DNA of 64,000 nt from Buchnera aphidicola (Macrosiphoniella sanborni) (GCF_005080885.1 NZ_CP034864.1:473245-537244), one strand, 5' to 3'. Positions 19,011 to 30,660 are shown, counted from the stretch's first letter. Notes: generated by a model not told the origin, from the sequence alone. A program made the numbers and translations.

Positions 19011-19448
19011 ATGAAACCATTATATCGACGAAAAGCACGAATATGTGCATTACAAATATTATATTCTTGGGAAATAATGTCTCATAATAACATCAAAGAT
19101 AGTGCTTTTCAGTTTTTACAAGAAATTAATAAAAAAAATATTGATATAGAATATTTTTATGAATTGATTATCGGTGTTACATATCATTATAAAAATATAG
19201 ATAATTTAATAAAACCCTATTTATTTAGATCTTTAAAAGAATTAGGACATATTGAAAAATCTATTCTAAGAATATCATTCTATGAATTATATAAAAGAAA
19301 TGATATACCATATAAAGTATCTATCAATGAGGGAATTGAATTAGCTAAATTATTTGGTTCCGAAGATAGTCATAAATTTATTAACGGAGTATTAGATAAA
19401 GTTGCATTTACGATGGGATATAATAAAAAAAAAAATATAGCTATATAA
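19011..19448 (+). CDS. nusB: Transcription antitermination factor NusB
   Basis: Binds boxA RNA with ribosomal protein S10 and supports rRNA antitermination. It has 145 aa (E. coli 139), all helical, starting with an arginine-rich stretch ([16 protein letters not shown]). [16 protein letters not shown] and the highly conserved [26 protein letters not shown]-type C-terminal half follow. An AAGAGA sequence precedes the ATG. It follows ribD as in E. coli, where ribH lies between. A boxA-like element is visible before the 23S gene in this same window, a likely target. It faces dxs with 24 bases between stops. Confidence 0.97.
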   Translation: MKPLYRRKARICALQILYSWEIMSHNNIKDSAFQFLQEINKKNIDIEYFYELIIGVTYHYKNIDNLIKPYLFRSLKELGHIEKSILRISFYELYKRNDIPYKVSINEGIELAKLFGSEDSHKFINGVLDKVAFTMGYNKKKNIAI

Positions 19449-19472
19449 AATGTCTTTTATTCATTGTTATTT

Positions 19473-21293
19473 TTACTCTTTTTTTAGCCAACAAAAAATT
19501 TGTTTATAAATACCTCTCTCATCTAGTTCATAATCATGTCTGATTTCTTCTTGCGTACCTTGCGGGATAAAAATATCAGGTAAACCGATATTTAAAACAG
19601 GTAAACAAATTTTGTTAATCATCATAAATTCATTAACAGCACTTCCTGCTCCACCAGAAATTACACCTTCTTCAATAGTAACAAAAAATTTATGTTTAGA
19701 AGATAATTTTAAAATCATATTTTTATCTAAAGGTTTAACAAAACGCATATCAACTAATGTTGCATCTAAATTATTAGCTGCAAAAAAAGCACATTGTAAT
19801 AATACACCAAAATTTAAAATTGCTATTTTTTTTCCATACCTTTTTATTAAAGACTGTCCTAATGGAATGCTATTCATTGGCATTAATAATGTTCCAATAC
19901 CTTTTCCTTTAGGATATCTGACTACACAAGGACCTTGATTATACATATAACCAGTATAAAGCATTTGACGACATTCATTTTCGTTACTAGGAGTCATAAT
20001 AACTATTCCAGGGATACATCTTAAAAAAGCTAAATCAAAAATACCTTGATGAGTTGGTCCATCATTCCCAACAATTCCACTTCGATCCACAGCAAATAAA
20101 ATAGATAATTTTTGTAAAGCAACATCATGTATAATTTGATCATACGCTCGTTGTAAAAAAGTAGAATAAATAGAAACAACTGGTTTATAACCGCTAACAG
20201 CTAAACCAGCAGCAAAAGTGACAGCATGTTGTTCAGCGATAGCAACATCAAAATACTGCTTTGGGAAAAGACGAGAAAATTTTAACATACCAGAACCTTC
20301 ACACATTGCAGGAGTAATAGCAATAAGTTTGTTATCAAATGTAGCTATTTCACAAAGCCATGAACCGAAAACATCTGAATAACTTAATATTTCAGAAGAT
20401 AACTTATTTTTTTCAGATATTGCATGCCATTTAATAGGATCTAATTCTGCTGGAAGATAACCTTTTCCTTTTTTAGTTACGAGATGCAACATATAAGTAT
20501 CTTTTTTCTTTTTAATTTCTTTCAATATATTAATAATAGAAAAAATATTATGTCCATCAAATGGACCCAAATATTTAAAACCTAAATGAGAAAATATTGA
20601 ATGTAAATAAAAATTAATATTTTTAATATTTTTATAACATTTCTGTTTCCATATGTGAAATTTAATTTCATCTTTTAAACTTTTTTTAATATTTCTTAAC
20701 ATTTTTAAATGAGTGTCTAAAGCACCAACATTTTTAGAAATAGACATTTGATTATCATTTAATATGACTAAAAAATCAGATTTAATTACTCCAGCATGAT
20801 TCATAGCTTCAAATGCCATCCCTGCAGTTATTGCTCCATCACCAATGATACAAACAGTTTTTCTATTTTTTCCTTCTTTCTCTGCTGCAACAGACATCCC
20901 TAAACCTGCACTAATTGAAGTAGAAGAATGTCCAACACTAAACACATCATATTCACTTTCATCACGATAAGGGAATCCATGTAATCCATTTTTTTTACGA
21001 ATACTATTAATTTTTTCTATTCTTCCAGTTAATATTTTATGAGGATATGCTTGATGTCCTATATCCCATAATAAATTATCAAACGGTGTTCTATAAATAT
21101 AATGCAGTGCTACAGTAATTTCCACAACACCTAAACCAGAAGCAAGATGTCCATGCGAAATAGTTATAACATCTAATAAATATTGTCTTAATTCACAACA
21201 TAATTGTGGCAATTCTTCAATAGGTAAACATCGTAAATTTTTTACTGAATTAGCAAAAGATAAAATAGGATATTTTGTAAGATTAAAATTCAT
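19473..21293 (-). CDS. dxs: 1-deoxy-D-xylulose-5-phosphate synthase
   Basis: Thiamine-diphosphate enzyme joining pyruvate and glyceraldehyde-3-phosphate, the entry step of the non-mevalonate isoprenoid pathway. At 606 aa it matches E. coli (620) with a slightly shorter middle region around residues 195-230. Present are HGHLASGLG (catalytic His), [16 protein letters not shown], the cofactor motif [32 protein letters not shown], and [29 protein letters not shown] context supports the start. ispA lies directly upstream (18 bases), the same operon order as in E. coli, with xseB missing. Confidence 0.98.
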   Translation of the reverse strand: MNFNLTKYPILSFANSVKNLRCLPIEELPQLCCELRQYLLDVITISHGHLASGLGVVEITVALHYIYRTPFDNLLWDIGHQAYPHKILTGRIEKINSIRKKNGLHGFPYRDESEYDVFSVGHSSTSISAGLGMSVAAEKEGKNRKTVCIIGDGAITAGMAFEAMNHAGVIKSDFLVILNDNQMSISKNVGALDTHLKMLRNIKKSLKDEIKFHIWKQKCYKNIKNINFYLHSIFSHLGFKYLGPFDGHNIFSIINILKEIKKKKDTYMLHLVTKKGKGYLPAELDPIKWHAISEKNKLSSEILSYSDVFGSWLCEIATFDNKLIAITPAMCEGSGMLKFSRLFPKQYFDVAIAEQHAVTFAAGLAVSGYKPVVSIYSTFLQRAYDQIIHDVALQKLSILFAVDRSGIVGNDGPTHQGIFDLAFLRCIPGIVIMTPSNENECRQMLYTGYMYNQGPCVVRYPKGKGIGTLLMPMNSIPLGQSLIKRYGKKIAILNFGVLLQCAFFAANNLDATLVDMRFVKPLDKNMILKLSSKHKFFVTIEEGVISGGAGSAVNEFMMINKICLPVLNIGLPDIFIPQGTQEEIRHDYELDERGIYKQIFCWLKKE

Positions 21294-21311
21294 TAGATAC
21301 TCATATTTAAT

Positions 21312-22199
21312 TTATTTTATAGGTTTCATTATAAAGTTTATGAATTTTTTTAATATTTTTGTATCAAAAGATTTATTTTTTAAATGATCTAAAGCTAAAA
21401 ATGATTTTTTATATAGCTTATTAACTTGTATTTTTGACTCTTCTAAACCTATTACAGCCGGATAAGTATTTTTTTTAATAATTGCAGAATTTTTTACTTT
21501 TATACTATCGTGTTGTATATCTAAGATATCATCTTGAATTTGAAATGCTAAACCAATAGAAACTGAAAAAAAATCTAAAATAGATAAAATAGATTTAGAA
21601 AAACTATTAGAAGCAAAATATGTTAAACGTACAGCAGACCGCATTAAAAATGCAGTTTTATATAAATTAATCATATTTAACTCGGAAATACTTACTATTT
21701 TTTTTTGTGATTCTAAATCTAACATTTGACCTACACACATCCCTGACGAACCAATAGAATAAGATAATTCAGAAATCATTTTTATGCGCTTGATATTAGA
21801 TATATTTGGCATGAAATTATTTGATAAAATATTAAATGCAAGACTTTGTAAAGCATCTCCAGCAAGTAAAGAAATATCTTCACCATATTTAATATGACAA
21901 GAAACTTTTCCTCTTCTAAAATTATCATTATCCATACATGGTAAATCATCATGTATTAAAGAATACGAATGGATACATTCTATTACTGAAGATATTGTAT
22001 CTAATGTTATTATATTTATTTTAAGCATATCACCAGTCGCATATACCAAAGATGAGCGCAATCTTTTGCTTCCTGAAAATAGACTATATTGCATTGCTTT
22101 TAAAAGATCTGATTTCTGAAAAGGAAGACGATGCAATATATCATATAATTTTCTATTTACACGATATTGACTAATTTTATAAAAATTAAAAAAATTCAT
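21312..22199 (-). CDS. ispA: Farnesyl diphosphate synthase
   Basis: Adds isopentenyl diphosphate units to dimethylallyl and geranyl diphosphate, giving C15 for quinone and undecaprenyl synthesis. The product is 295 aa (E. coli 299). The first Asp-rich motif is HDDLPCMDNDNFRRGK and the second QIQDDILDIQHD; KRLRSSLVYATG and GQMLDLESQKK are also present. I use ATG 22199 (AGG ten bases upstream) instead of the TTG at 22208, which has no room for a ribosome-binding site. The loop after the second motif carries SIKVKNSAIIKKNTYPA, where E. coli has a longer GKRQGADQQLGKSTYPA; the Lys before TYPA is kept. Confidence 0.96.
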   Translation of the reverse strand: MNFFNFYKISQYRVNRKLYDILHRLPFQKSDLLKAMQYSLFSGSKRLRSSLVYATGDMLKINIITLDTISSVIECIHSYSLIHDDLPCMDNDNFRRGKVSCHIKYGEDISLLAGDALQSLAFNILSNNFMPNISNIKRIKMISELSYSIGSSGMCVGQMLDLESQKKIVSISELNMINLYKTAFLMRSAVRLTYFASNSFSKSILSILDFFSVSIGLAFQIQDDILDIQHDSIKVKNSAIIKKNTYPAVIGLEESKIQVNKLYKKSFLALDHLKNKSFDTKILKKFINFIMKPIK

Positions 22200-22291
22200 A
22201 TATTTCAAACCTAAATAAATAAAAAAATATCAATCAAAAAAATAATTGTATAAATATAATATTTAATAAAAAGAATCATACTATAAAAAAA

Positions 22292-23452
22292 CTATTTTTT
22301 TAAAAAACAACTAATAAAAAACCATGTTACAATAATACACATTTGAAATAAATATATTTGAAATATATTTAAAAAACTATAAATCCATCCCCCTAAAATA
22401 CCTCCAAAACCAATTCCTAAAAATTGACTAGTCGAATAAATGCTCATAATACTACCTTTATAATTGTTTGATATTCTTTTATTTAACTCAGAGGGAAGAA
22501 AAACTTCAAGAAAATTAAAAGAGATAAAAAATATTTGCAAAGCAATTAATAACCATAAAAAAGAACTATTTGAAAAGAAAAAAATCAATTCTGAGAAAAA
22601 CATAAAAATAATAGATATTTCAATAATATTATCTAAAAAATATTGTTTTTTACAATAAAATATAAATACAAATAAAATTGCAAAAGAAATTAATATAGTA
22701 TAAAAATAAAGTTTCCAATGATTATTTAATAAATAACCTAATATTTCTAATTGATGAGGTATTATCATAAAATTAATCATTAAAATAAAATGTAAAAAAA
22801 ATATACCCATATAAGATCTAAAAAAGAATTGATTTAAAAAAAATTTTAAAAATTCATTATATGAAGAAAACATATATTTTTTTATATATTCTTTATTTTT
22901 TAAAATAGGAATGAACAAATAAATTATTATTATACAAATAATAGATAAAAATGCAGATATCCAAAAAATTGAAAAAAAACCAAAATATTGAATTATTAAA
23001 GGTCCTGATATCATTGAAATCAAAAAAGATAAAGCAAAACTAACACCAATTGCAGAAATAGATTTAATTCGATGTTCTGCACGGATTAAATCTGATAAAA
23101 GAGCCATACATACACCAGATATCGCACCTGAACCTTGTAGAAATCTACCGATTATTAATCCCCAAATCGAATGAACATTGGCTGAAATAATATTTCCAGA
23201 AAAAAACATTAAAAGACCTATCAGAATTATTTTTTTCCGTCCAAATTTATCTGATAATATTCCTAATGGAATTTGAAAAAAAACTTGAGCAAAACCATAT
23301 ATTCCTATTGATAAACCAATTAAAAATTCATTGCTACCATCTAACAATATACCGTATTTACTCAATACAGGAAGAACCATAAACATACCTAACATCCGCA
23401 ATAAAAAAATTAAACAAAAACTTAATGTTACTTGTAATTCTAAAAAATTCAT
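22292..23452 (-). CDS. yajR: Major facilitator superfamily transporter YajR, short form
   Basis: Twelve-helix inner-membrane transporter of unknown substrate. The signature GILSDKFGRKKII lies between helices 2 and 3, and LRMLGMFMVLPVLSKYG and GRFLQGSGAISGVCMALLSDL also match YajR. At 386 aa it lacks the soluble C-terminal domain that brings E. coli YajR to 454 aa; the end (WFFISCFLKK) falls right after helix 12. An AAAGGA ribosome-binding sequence precedes the ATG. It lies beside the cyo genes as in E. coli, with tusE inserted between on the other strand. Confidence 0.93.
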   Translation of the reverse strand: MNFLELQVTLSFCLIFLLRMLGMFMVLPVLSKYGILLDGSNEFLIGLSIGIYGFAQVFFQIPLGILSDKFGRKKIILIGLLMFFSGNIISANVHSIWGLIIGRFLQGSGAISGVCMALLSDLIRAEHRIKSISAIGVSFALSFLISMISGPLIIQYFGFFSIFWISAFLSIICIIIIYLFIPILKNKEYIKKYMFSSYNEFLKFFLNQFFFRSYMGIFFLHFILMINFMIIPHQLEILGYLLNNHWKLYFYTILISFAILFVFIFYCKKQYFLDNIIEISIIFMFFSELIFFFSNSSFLWLLIALQIFFISFNFLEVFLPSELNKRISNNYKGSIMSIYSTSQFLGIGFGGILGGWIYSFLNIFQIYLFQMCIIVTWFFISCFLKK

Positions 23453-23512
23453 TTTATAATCCTTTGCAATCTAATATTTTTTAATATACACATTAATCTA
23501 TATATCTAAAAT

Positions 23513-23857
23513 ATGAATATTAAAAATAAAAACACTAAAATATATAAAAAAATTGAAAAAGATTCCGAAGGATATTTAAAAAAAACTACAGATTGGAATA
23601 TAAACATCGCAAAAGAAATTGCAAAAATAGAAAATATTAATCTTAGCGCTGATCATTGGAAAATAATTATTTTTATAAGAAAGTTTTATTTGAAATTTAA
23701 AATTACACCATCAATGAGAATGTTAATAATAAGTATAAAAAAAAAAATGAATTGTTCTAAAATTAATAGCATTTATTTATTTCAACTTTTTCCCAAGGGA
23801 CCAGCTCAACAAGCCAGTAAAATTGCTGGTATCCCTAAACCAAATGCATGTTTGTAA
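23513..23857 (+). CDS. tusE: Sulfur relay protein TusE
   Basis: Last carrier of the TusABCDE relay, passing persulfide sulfur to MnmA for 2-thiouridine at tRNA wobble positions. It has 114 aa (E. coli 109). The match spans the whole protein, including DSEGYLKKTTDWN, ADHWKIIIFIRKFYL, and LFPKGPAQQASKIAGIPKPN. The essential Cys is kept next to the C-terminus (NACL). It stands alone between yajR and cyoE, away from its E. coli position, and the other tus genes are not in this window. No clear ribosome-binding sequence precedes the ATG. Confidence 0.93.
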   Translation: MNIKNKNTKIYKKIEKDSEGYLKKTTDWNINIAKEIAKIENINLSADHWKIIIFIRKFYLKFKITPSMRMLIISIKKKMNCSKINSIYLFQLFPKGPAQQASKIAGIPKPNACL

Positions 23858-23902
23858 AATAAAATAGTTAATTAATATAAATAATTGAATATAAAATATA
23901 CT

Positions 23903-24766
23903 TTATGTACTCAAAAAAACATCTGTTGCTATTAAGAAATTAAATACAACTATAACTATAATTGAAAAGAAAAATAATTGATCTGCATTATTTTTATGAT
24001 TATTTTTTTTAATACTTAGATAAGATAAAAATAACCAATAAAAATTTATTATAGATGATAAAAATAAAAAATTATAACTAAGATAACCAAAGAAAGATAA
24101 TAAAGAACTAAAAAAAATAAAAGCAAGAATATATAAAAAAATATGTTTTTTTGTTTTCAAAGAACCTTTTATTACAGAAAAAACAGGAATATTAGCTTTT
24201 TTATAATCAATTCTTCTAAAAATAGAAATAGAGTAAAAATGAGACATTTGCCAGAAAATAAGAATAATAAATAATAATATAGAAGACATATCAATAACAT
24301 GAGATACTGCAACATAACCAATAATAGCAGGAGTAGAACCTGAAAAACTCCCAATAAATGTAGAATATATTGATGTTCTTTTATATATTAATGTATATAA
24401 AATTACATATATAAAAAATCCTAACATTGAGACAATCATTGATAAATAATTTACTAACACACCTAATATAGATATTCCTGATATTCCTAAAAATACAGCA
24501 AAAATTAAAGCAGAACGAAAAGAAATTAAATTCCTTGATAATACTCTAGTATTTGTACGGTTCATTTTTTGATCTATATCACGATCAATTATATTATTAA
24601 ATATACAAGCAGAAGCTATTACTAACGAGCCACCGAAAATCGTATATATTAATAAATATAAATTAAAAATAATATTACGAGACGCAAATAAAAAACCTCC
24701 TATAATTAAAACAATATTTCCAATAATAATACCTGGTTTCATTATCTCTAAATAATTTTTTAACAT
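23903..24766 (-). CDS. cyoE: Protohaem IX farnesyltransferase (haem O synthase)
   Basis: Inner-membrane prenyltransferase attaching the farnesyl group to haem B, giving haem O for the bo oxidase encoded just upstream. It has 287 aa (E. coli 296) with about seven or more hydrophobic helices. The prenyl diphosphate-binding motif [16 protein letters not shown] lies near residue 57, and [10 protein letters not shown] plus [13 protein letters not shown] also match. Its farnesyl donor would come from ispA, encoded 1.7 kb away. It is the last gene of the minus-strand cyoABCDE operon, 17 bases after cyoD. Confidence 0.97.
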   Translation of the reverse strand: MLKNYLEIMKPGIIIGNIVLIIGGFLFASRNIIFNLYLLIYTIFGGSLVIASACIFNNIIDRDIDQKMNRTNTRVLSRNLISFRSALIFAVFLGISGISILGVLVNYLSMIVSMLGFFIYVILYTLIYKRTSIYSTFIGSFSGSTPAIIGYVAVSHVIDMSSILLFIILIFWQMSHFYSISIFRRIDYKKANIPVFSVIKGSLKTKKHIFLYILAFIFFSSLLSFFGYLSYNFLFLSSIINFYWLFLSYLSIKKNNHKNNADQLFFFSIIVIVVFNFLIATDVFLST

Positions 24767-24783
24767 ATAAATTTTATCAATAT

Positions 24784-25107
24784 TTAATTATGATAAATGT
24801 GATGATTTAAGTGATGCATAATCCATATAGAACCAAATATAACAATAAAAATAATTATAATCACAAAAAATAAAGTTATTAAGTGCCATTTTTTCTCTTC
24901 AGAAAAATTTAAATGTAAAAAATATACAAAATGAACAAATATTTGACAAATAGCACAAATTAAAAAAATAATATAATTAATTTCATGAGAAAAAAATTTT
25001 TTTATTGCTAATATAAAAGGTATTAACGTTAAACATAACGAAAGTAAAAAACCTAAAAAATAAGATTTTGTTTCTTCATTAATATTTAATTTGATTATAT
25101 TAAACAT
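24784..25107 (-). CDS. cyoD: Cytochrome bo oxidase subunit IV
   Basis: Small subunit that stabilises the copper site of cytochrome bo. The product has 107 aa (E. coli 109) with three hydrophobic helices. Matching segments are [28 protein letters not shown] and [15 protein letters not shown]. The frame extends 27 codons further up, into cyoC. The ATG at 25107 is chosen because it gives the family N-terminus and overlaps the cyoC stop (TAATG), a typical coupled start. Confidence 0.95.
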   Translation of the reverse strand: MFNIIKLNINEETKSYFLGFLLSLCLTLIPFILAIKKFFSHEINYIIFLICAICQIFVHFVYFLHLNFSEEKKWHLITLFFVIIIIFIVIFGSIWIMHHLNHHIYHN

Positions 25108-25727
25108 TAAATAGACCCATTTAAGTAAACGAAAGTGAAAATGCAAACCCATATAATATCTAAAAAATGCCAAAAAATACTTAAACATAAAATACGATTA
25201 TAAATTGTATTAGTTAAACCTAAATTTTTTAATTGATAAAGAATTGATAATATTAATACTAATCCAAAAAAAATATGAACTCCATGTGTTCCTACAAGAG
25301 TAAAAAAAATAGAAAATAATGCATGTTTATCAGGACTAAAATTGTTTTTTATTAATTCATAAAACTCATAAATTTCCATACATAAAAACATAAAACCTAA
25401 AATAAAAGTAATTGTTAAATAACAATAAAGCATCTGATATTTTTTTTTATTCATTGCAATAACAATCAAACCAGATGATAAAGAACTTAATAATAATAAA
25501 AATGTTTCTAATAATACAGAAGATAAATTAAATATTTCATTACTTATAAGATTAATTGTTACATTTGAAGAAAATATTGCATAAACAGCAAATAAAACTG
25601 CAAATATAATACAATCACTCATTAAGTATATCCATAAACCAAATAATTTATTATTATCTAATTGTTTCTTTAGAGTACCATTGAAGTTGACTTTTGATGT
25701 AATATTATTATTTTCATATTTTATCAT
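25107..25727 (-). CDS. cyoC: Cytochrome bo oxidase subunit III
   Basis: Five-helix subunit of the ubiquinol oxidase, 206 aa (E. coli 204). Recognised by [62 protein letters not shown] and the end [18 protein letters not shown]. The His-rich N-terminal tail of E. coli CyoC is reduced to an Asn/Lys-rich leader here. It lies 13 bases after cyoB and overlaps the cyoD start by one base. Confidence 0.97.
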   Translation of the reverse strand: MIKYENNNITSKVNFNGTLKKQLDNNKLFGLWIYLMSDCIIFAVLFAVYAIFSSNVTINLISNEIFNLSSVLLETFLLLLSSLSSGLIVIAMNKKKYQMLYCYLTITFILGFMFLCMEIYEFYELIKNNFSPDKHALFSIFFTLVGTHGVHIFFGLVLILSILYQLKNLGLTNTIYNRILCLSIFWHFLDIIWVCIFTFVYLNGSI

Positions 25728-25740
25728 TTTAAACCTGCTT

Positions 25741-27711
25741 TTAAGTGTTTTTTAAATGTTGATTTTCAATTTTTTTTATATCTTCGATGGAAATTATATA
25801 TTCCTTATCTTCATTAAGACTATTTTTAATTAAACTAATCATTATCAAAATAAAAGATACACAACATAACCAAGTTATATGCCATACAGCTGAAAAACCA
25901 AAGAATAAAGAAAATAAACTAATTAAAAAACCTAATCCTGTATTTTTTGGCATATGAATTTCCTGATAATTTTTATTAAATATTTCTTTTTTATAATTTT
26001 CATTATATTTTTTTTCCCAAAAATCATCTCTATATTGTATTTTAGGAATAATTGCAAAATTATATAACGGAGCTGGAGAAGAAGTAGACCATTCTAAAGT
26101 TCTTCCGTCCCAAGGATCTCCTGTTAGATCTAAATTATATTGACGATTTCTAATAGAAATCACAAATTGAATTATTTGACATATAATACCAAGTCCTATT
26201 AAAATTGCCCCAATAGCAGCAAAACATAGTAATGGATGAAATTCAGAATTAATATTTTGGCTTAAACGACGTGTCATACCCATTAGACCTAAAAAATACA
26301 AAGGAATAAATGCAAACAAAAATCCTATCATCCAAAACCAAAAAGCACGTTTTCCCCATTTTTCATTTAAAATAAAACCAAACAATTTAGGAAACCAATA
26401 ATTAATACCAGCAAAGCAACCAAAAACAACACCACCAATTATCACATTATGAAAATGTGCAACTAAAAATAAACTATTATGTAAAATAAAATCAGCTGGA
26501 GGAACTGATAAAAGAACACCAGTCATTCCACCAACAGAAAAAGTTATTAAAAAACCCAGAGTCCATAACATTGAAGAATGTATATATATGCGACCTTGGT
26601 ACATTGTAAATAGCCAATTAAAAATTTTCACACCAGTAGGAATAGCTATAATCATTGTAGTAATCCCAAAAAAAGCATTGACATTAGCACCTGCTCCCAT
26701 GGTAAAAAAATGATGTAACCAAACAATGAATGATAAAATAGTAATAGATAATGTTGCCCAAACTAATGATACATATCCAAATAAACTTTTCTTTGAAAAA
26801 GTAGGTACTATTTCGGAAAATATACCAAATACTGGAAGTACTAAAATGTATACTTCTGGATGACCCCAGATCCATATTAAATTAACATACATCATCGCAT
26901 TTCCACCTAAATCATTAGTAAAAAAATGAAAATTAAAATAACGATCTAGAGTAAGAAATATTAAAGTGATGGTTAAAACTGGAAATGAAATAACTATAAG
27001 AATATTAGTGCATAAAGCTGTCCAAGTAAAAACTGGCATTTTAAAAAAAGACATACCTGGTGCTCTCATATTTAAAATAGTTACTAAAAAATTAATTCCT
27101 GTTAAAGTTGTTCCAATACCAGAAATCTGTAAACTCCAAATCCAGTAATCAACTCCTACACCAGGACTATATTCAATACCAGATAGAGGAGGGTAAGCTA
27201 ACCAACCTGTTTGAGCAAATTCACCAATTCCTAAGGATAAAGTTAGCAATATAGCACTGCTTGCATTCAACCAAAAACTTAAATTATTCAGAAAAGGAAA
27301 CGCTACATCACGAGCTCCAATTTGTAAAGGTATAACTAAATTCATTAAACCAATCACAAGAGGCATTGCTACAAAAAAAATCATTATTACACCGTGAGCT
27401 GTAAATATTTGATCATAATGATGTGGTGGTAAAAATCCTTGATAACCTGCCGATGAAATTACTTGTTGCGTACGCATTAATATTGCATCAATAAAACCTC
27501 GAAACAACATAATAAAAGAAAGTATTCCATACATAATAGATATTTTTTTATGATCTACTGTAGTGAACCATTCAGACCATAAATATTGCCATTTTTTATA
27601 ATAAGTAATAGTTGTTACAAGACATAATGCAATTAAAATAATCGCACTATATGTAACCATAATAATTGGCTCATTATATGGTATAGCATCAAATGTTAAT
27701 TTTCCAAACAT
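25741..27711 (-). CDS. cyoB: Cytochrome bo oxidase subunit I
   Basis: Catalytic subunit, which oxidises ubiquinol, reduces oxygen to water and pumps protons. It holds low-spin haem b, high-spin haem o3 and CuB. The product is 656 aa (E. coli 663). Ligand motifs are in order: [15 protein letters not shown] (His near 106), [12 protein letters not shown] (CuB His and cross-linked Tyr), [11 protein letters not shown] (two CuB His) and [11 protein letters not shown] (haem His pair). The ATG at 27711 is chosen over an upstream codon at 27735, because [16 protein letters not shown] equals the E. coli start and GAGGAAAGAAC is an ideal ribosome-binding site. Confidence 0.98.
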   Translation of the reverse strand: MFGKLTFDAIPYNEPIIMVTYSAIILIALCLVTTITYYKKWQYLWSEWFTTVDHKKISIMYGILSFIMLFRGFIDAILMRTQQVISSAGYQGFLPPHHYDQIFTAHGVIMIFFVAMPLVIGLMNLVIPLQIGARDVAFPFLNNLSFWLNASSAILLTLSLGIGEFAQTGWLAYPPLSGIEYSPGVGVDYWIWSLQISGIGTTLTGINFLVTILNMRAPGMSFFKMPVFTWTALCTNILIVISFPVLTITLIFLTLDRYFNFHFFTNDLGGNAMMYVNLIWIWGHPEVYILVLPVFGIFSEIVPTFSKKSLFGYVSLVWATLSITILSFIVWLHHFFTMGAGANVNAFFGITTMIIAIPTGVKIFNWLFTMYQGRIYIHSSMLWTLGFLITFSVGGMTGVLLSVPPADFILHNSLFLVAHFHNVIIGGVVFGCFAGINYWFPKLFGFILNEKWGKRAFWFWMIGFLFAFIPLYFLGLMGMTRRLSQNINSEFHPLLCFAAIGAILIGLGIICQIIQFVISIRNRQYNLDLTGDPWDGRTLEWSTSSPAPLYNFAIIPKIQYRDDFWEKKYNENYKKEIFNKNYQEIHMPKNTGLGFLISLFSLFFGFSAVWHITWLCCVSFILIMISLIKNSLNEDKEYIISIEDIKKIENQHLKNT

Positions 27712-27779
27712 GTTCTTTCTTTCCTCATACTTCATATTTATTATTTTTGTTATTTATTTTTTACGCAAAACATTTAGAT

Positions 27780-28646
27780 CTAAGATTCTATGTTTTTTGA
27801 AGAATGTTCTTTAACAATTTGATTAAATAAATTTTTTTCAACATAAGAGAAATATTTTATTGAATAATTTTCATTTGGAATAGATATAATATTAAAATCT
27901 TTGATTGTTCTTAATGTTTCAGGTGACATTTTTATTTTTTTCACCCAATTTAAAAAACAATTATTTTTTAAAACAGATAAAACTGTAAATTTCATATTAG
28001 AAAAACCTTTACCACTATAATTAGATGATATTCCTTTATATTTTCCTGGATTATTAGAAATTAAATTTAATTTTGTTATCATACCTGGCATAGCATATAT
28101 TTGACTTCCTAAAGCCGGAATAAAAAAAGCGTTCATGACAGATCTTGAAGTAATACGAAAAATAACTGGTCTATTAACAGGAAACATAATTTCATTAATA
28201 GTCGCAATATTATAATCTGGATAAATAAATAACCATTTCCAATCTAAAGCTATTACATCAATATTAATAGGATTGTTAGTAGAAATTATAGACTTTTCAG
28301 GTTCTAATTTGTGAGTATTATCCCAAGATAAAAATGCTAAAAAAGAAACTATTAGTATTGGAATAGTCCATACAGCAATTTCTATTTTTTTTGAATCTGA
28401 CCAATTAGGTCTATATATCTGATTGATTTTAGTTGACCGATATTTTAAAGAAAAATATATAGTCATAAAAATCACAGGAAGTATAATAAATAACATCATA
28501 ATAAAAGATATTAATATTAAAGAATATTCTTTTATAGCAATAGATCCATGAACATCAGCAATTAAACTACTACATCCATTAAGAAAAAAAAACACTAATA
28601 TTAATGATATTACTCTAAAAAATTTAGTATAATTTAAACATGTCAT
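27780..28646 (-). CDS. cyoA: Cytochrome bo oxidase subunit II
   Basis: Lipoprotein subunit with a periplasmic cupredoxin-like domain lacking CuA, as usual for quinol oxidases. It has 288 aa (E. coli 315), the difference being the His/Met-rich C-terminal tail, which is absent here. A lipobox (FFLNGC, Cys near 25) is followed by two membrane helices. [18 protein letters not shown] and [16 protein letters not shown] follow them. First gene of the minus-strand cyoABCDE operon; an AAGG sequence precedes the ATG. The E. coli neighbours ampG and yajG are missing between cyoA and bolA. Confidence 0.97.
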   Translation of the reverse strand: MTCLNYTKFFRVISLILVFFFLNGCSSLIADVHGSIAIKEYSLILISFIMMLFIILPVIFMTIYFSLKYRSTKINQIYRPNWSDSKKIEIAVWTIPILIVSFLAFLSWDNTHKLEPEKSIISTNNPINIDVIALDWKWLFIYPDYNIATINEIMFPVNRPVIFRITSRSVMNAFFIPALGSQIYAMPGMITKLNLISNNPGKYKGISSNYSGKGFSNMKFTVLSVLKNNCFLNWVKKIKMSPETLRTIKDFNIISIPNENYSIKYFSYVEKNLFNQIVKEHSSKNIES

Positions 28647-28918
28647 TCAATAACCTTAAAATAATATTATTATATTAAAAAATATTTTTATATATAATTG
28701 ATTATAAAAGATAAATAAAAATGTTATCAATACCAGTAATAATTCTTGAAATAATTGAATTATTTCTTAAAAATTGATAAAATTTAATGAATATTTTCAT
28801 TTTAAGACATTTAAAAAAACGTCATATAAAACTGTTAATTATAAAAATATTCTTTTTTTAAAATACTTTTATTGATTTTTTTATTTATATTCATAAAACT
28901 AGGAATTAATATTAATTA

Positions 28919-29227
28919 ATGATTTTACAAAAAATAAAACAATATTTAGTATCTACAATGAATACTAATTTTATTCAAATTTATGATCATAGCCATTATC
29001 ATAATCATGAAAAAAAAAATCTTACACATATTAAAATAGTTATCGTAAGCAATGATTTTAAAAATCAAACATTAGTTCATAGACATCGTATGATTTTTTC
29101 AAAATTATTAAAAATTAAAAAAATATACTCATTAACACTTGAAACTTATACTTCAGATGAATGGCAAGAGAATAAATATAAAATTAATAATGATACTAAA
29201 TGTTTAAAAAAAAATAGTATTCTATAA
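28919..29227 (+). CDS. bolA: BolA family protein
   Basis: Small single-domain protein (102 aa; E. coli BolA 105) of the class II KH-like fold. Family members pair with monothiol glutaredoxins through a shared Fe-S cluster, and in E. coli it also acts as a morphogene regulator. Seen are HIKIVIVSNDF, the conserved VHRHRMIFSKL helix with the His used for cluster binding, and LTLETYTSDEW. It lies directly before tig, as in E. coli. AGGA lies about 14 bases before the ATG, rather far. Confidence 0.94.
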   Translation: MILQKIKQYLVSTMNTNFIQIYDHSHYHNHEKKNLTHIKIVIVSNDFKNQTLVHRHRMIFSKLLKIKKIYSLTLETYTSDEWQENKYKINNDTKCLKKNSIL

Positions 29228-29340
29228 GTGATTAAAACATAACAAAAACATAATGTTAGAAAAATTTAATAAAAAAATATCAAAAAATTTCAAAATACAG
29301 AAAATCTAAAATGATAAAATTAATCGTTTGAGGTAATTAG

Positions 29341-30660
29341 ATGAAATTTGTTATGGAAAAACTTAAAGATGCAGGACATCGTGTTACAATCAATATTCCA
29401 AAAACAATAATTGATAATTCTGTTTTAAAAGAATTTATAAAAATTAGTAAAACAAAAAATATTAATGGATTTAGAAAAGGTAAAATTCCAATTAAATTTA
29501 TAGAAAAAGAATATGGTGATGCCATTTATTATGATATATTTAAGCAACTAATGCAAAAATTTTTTTATGAATTTATAAGAGAAAAAAATATAAAAATTAT
29601 TGGTGCACCAAGATATTATATTCATGAAAATCAAGATAAAATAGAAAAACAGTATAAATATTCTGTCATCTATGAAATTTATCCTCAATTTAAAATTGAT
29701 GATATTAAAAATATAGAAGTAAACAAAATAGATGTTCAAATTAAAAATGAAGATATTCGAAATAGTATAATAAAAAATAAATTACACAACATTTTTTGGA
29801 AAAAAGTAAATAGACCTATTCAATTAAATGATCGTGTAACAATTGATTATTATGTTTACAAAAATCGTTTTTTAATTCAACAATTTAACAAAAAAAATTT
29901 TATATTTATAGTATCTCACAACACATTAATACCTCAATTAAAGTATAAAATAATTAATCGTGTTATTAACGATATATTTTTTTTTAAAATAAAATTGCAT
30001 CAATTACATCCAGAAAAAAAACTTCAAAATAAAGAAATTATATGCAAAATTAAAATTATTCAAATTGAAGCACAAGATGAAAAAAAAATATATGAAAAAA
30101 ACATTATAAAAAAAACATTAGAAACAATAGATTATTTAAATATAAAACAAAATATTAGTTTACAAATAAATCAAATCACTGATAAATATCTTGAAGATCA
30201 AATAATTGAACAAATTATTAAAAAAAATATTATATCAATACCTCCTCTTTTATTTGAACAATACAAACAAACTATATATAAAAAATTTGTAAAACAATAT
30301 GAAGAAGAAAATGCGAATATATTAGAAAAAAAATATCATTACAATATTGATATACAAGTCAAAAAAAAATTATGTATGAAAATTTTATTAGAAAAAATTA
30401 TATCTGATAACAAAATATTTTTAGATGAAAAATATATGCAATCTTTAATAAAAAAAATATCTTTAAATTATCAAAAACCAAAAGAAATTATTTATTTATA
30501 CAATAATAATAAAAATTTTCAAAATACTATAAAAAATATAGAATTAAAAAATCAAGCTATGATTCTTTTAAAAAAAAGAATAAAAATTATTAAAAAATAT
30601 TGGAATTTTGATTATTTTATCAATTATAACTGGGCAACTCATGAAGAATTCATTTTCTAA
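29341..30660 (+). CDS. tig: Trigger factor, with degenerate prolyl isomerase domain
   Basis: Ribosome-bound chaperone that meets nascent chains at the exit of the large subunit. It has 439 aa (E. coli 432). The ribosome-docking signature GFRKGKIP is intact near residue 42. The middle FKBP-type domain is weakly conserved: where E. coli has MIPGFEDGI this protein has LIPQLKYKI, and the basic, Asn-rich surroundings match poorly. Prolyl isomerase activity may be lost while the chaperone body remains. GAGG nine bases upstream supports the ATG. It is followed by clpP-clpX-lon as in E. coli. Confidence 0.95.
   Translation: MKFVMEKLKDAGHRVTINIPKTIIDNSVLKEFIKISKTKNINGFRKGKIPIKFIEKEYGDAIYYDIFKQLMQKFFYEFIREKNIKIIGAPRYYIHENQDKIEKQYKYSVIYEIYPQFKIDDIKNIEVNKIDVQIKNEDIRNSIIKNKLHNIFWKKVNRPIQLNDRVTIDYYVYKNRFLIQQFNKKNFIFIVSHNTLIPQLKYKIINRVINDIFFFKIKLHQLHPEKKLQNKEIICKIKIIQIEAQDEKKIYEKNIIKKTLETIDYLNIKQNISLQINQITDKYLEDQIIEQIIKKNIISIPPLLFEQYKQTIYKKFVKQYEEENANILEKKYHYNIDIQVKKKLCMKILLEKIISDNKIFLDEKYMQSLIKKISLNYQKPKEIIYLYNNNKNFQNTIKNIELKNQAMILLKKRIKIIKKYWNFDYFINYNWATHEEFIF

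Noticed and set aside
25108-25188. Start of cyoD at 25188
   Set aside because: It would overlap cyoC by 27 codons with no family match; the TAATG overlap at 25107 is the natural start.
27712-27735. Start of cyoB at 27735
   Set aside because: The eight extra residues are not in the family, and the ATG at 27711 has an ideal ribosome-binding site.
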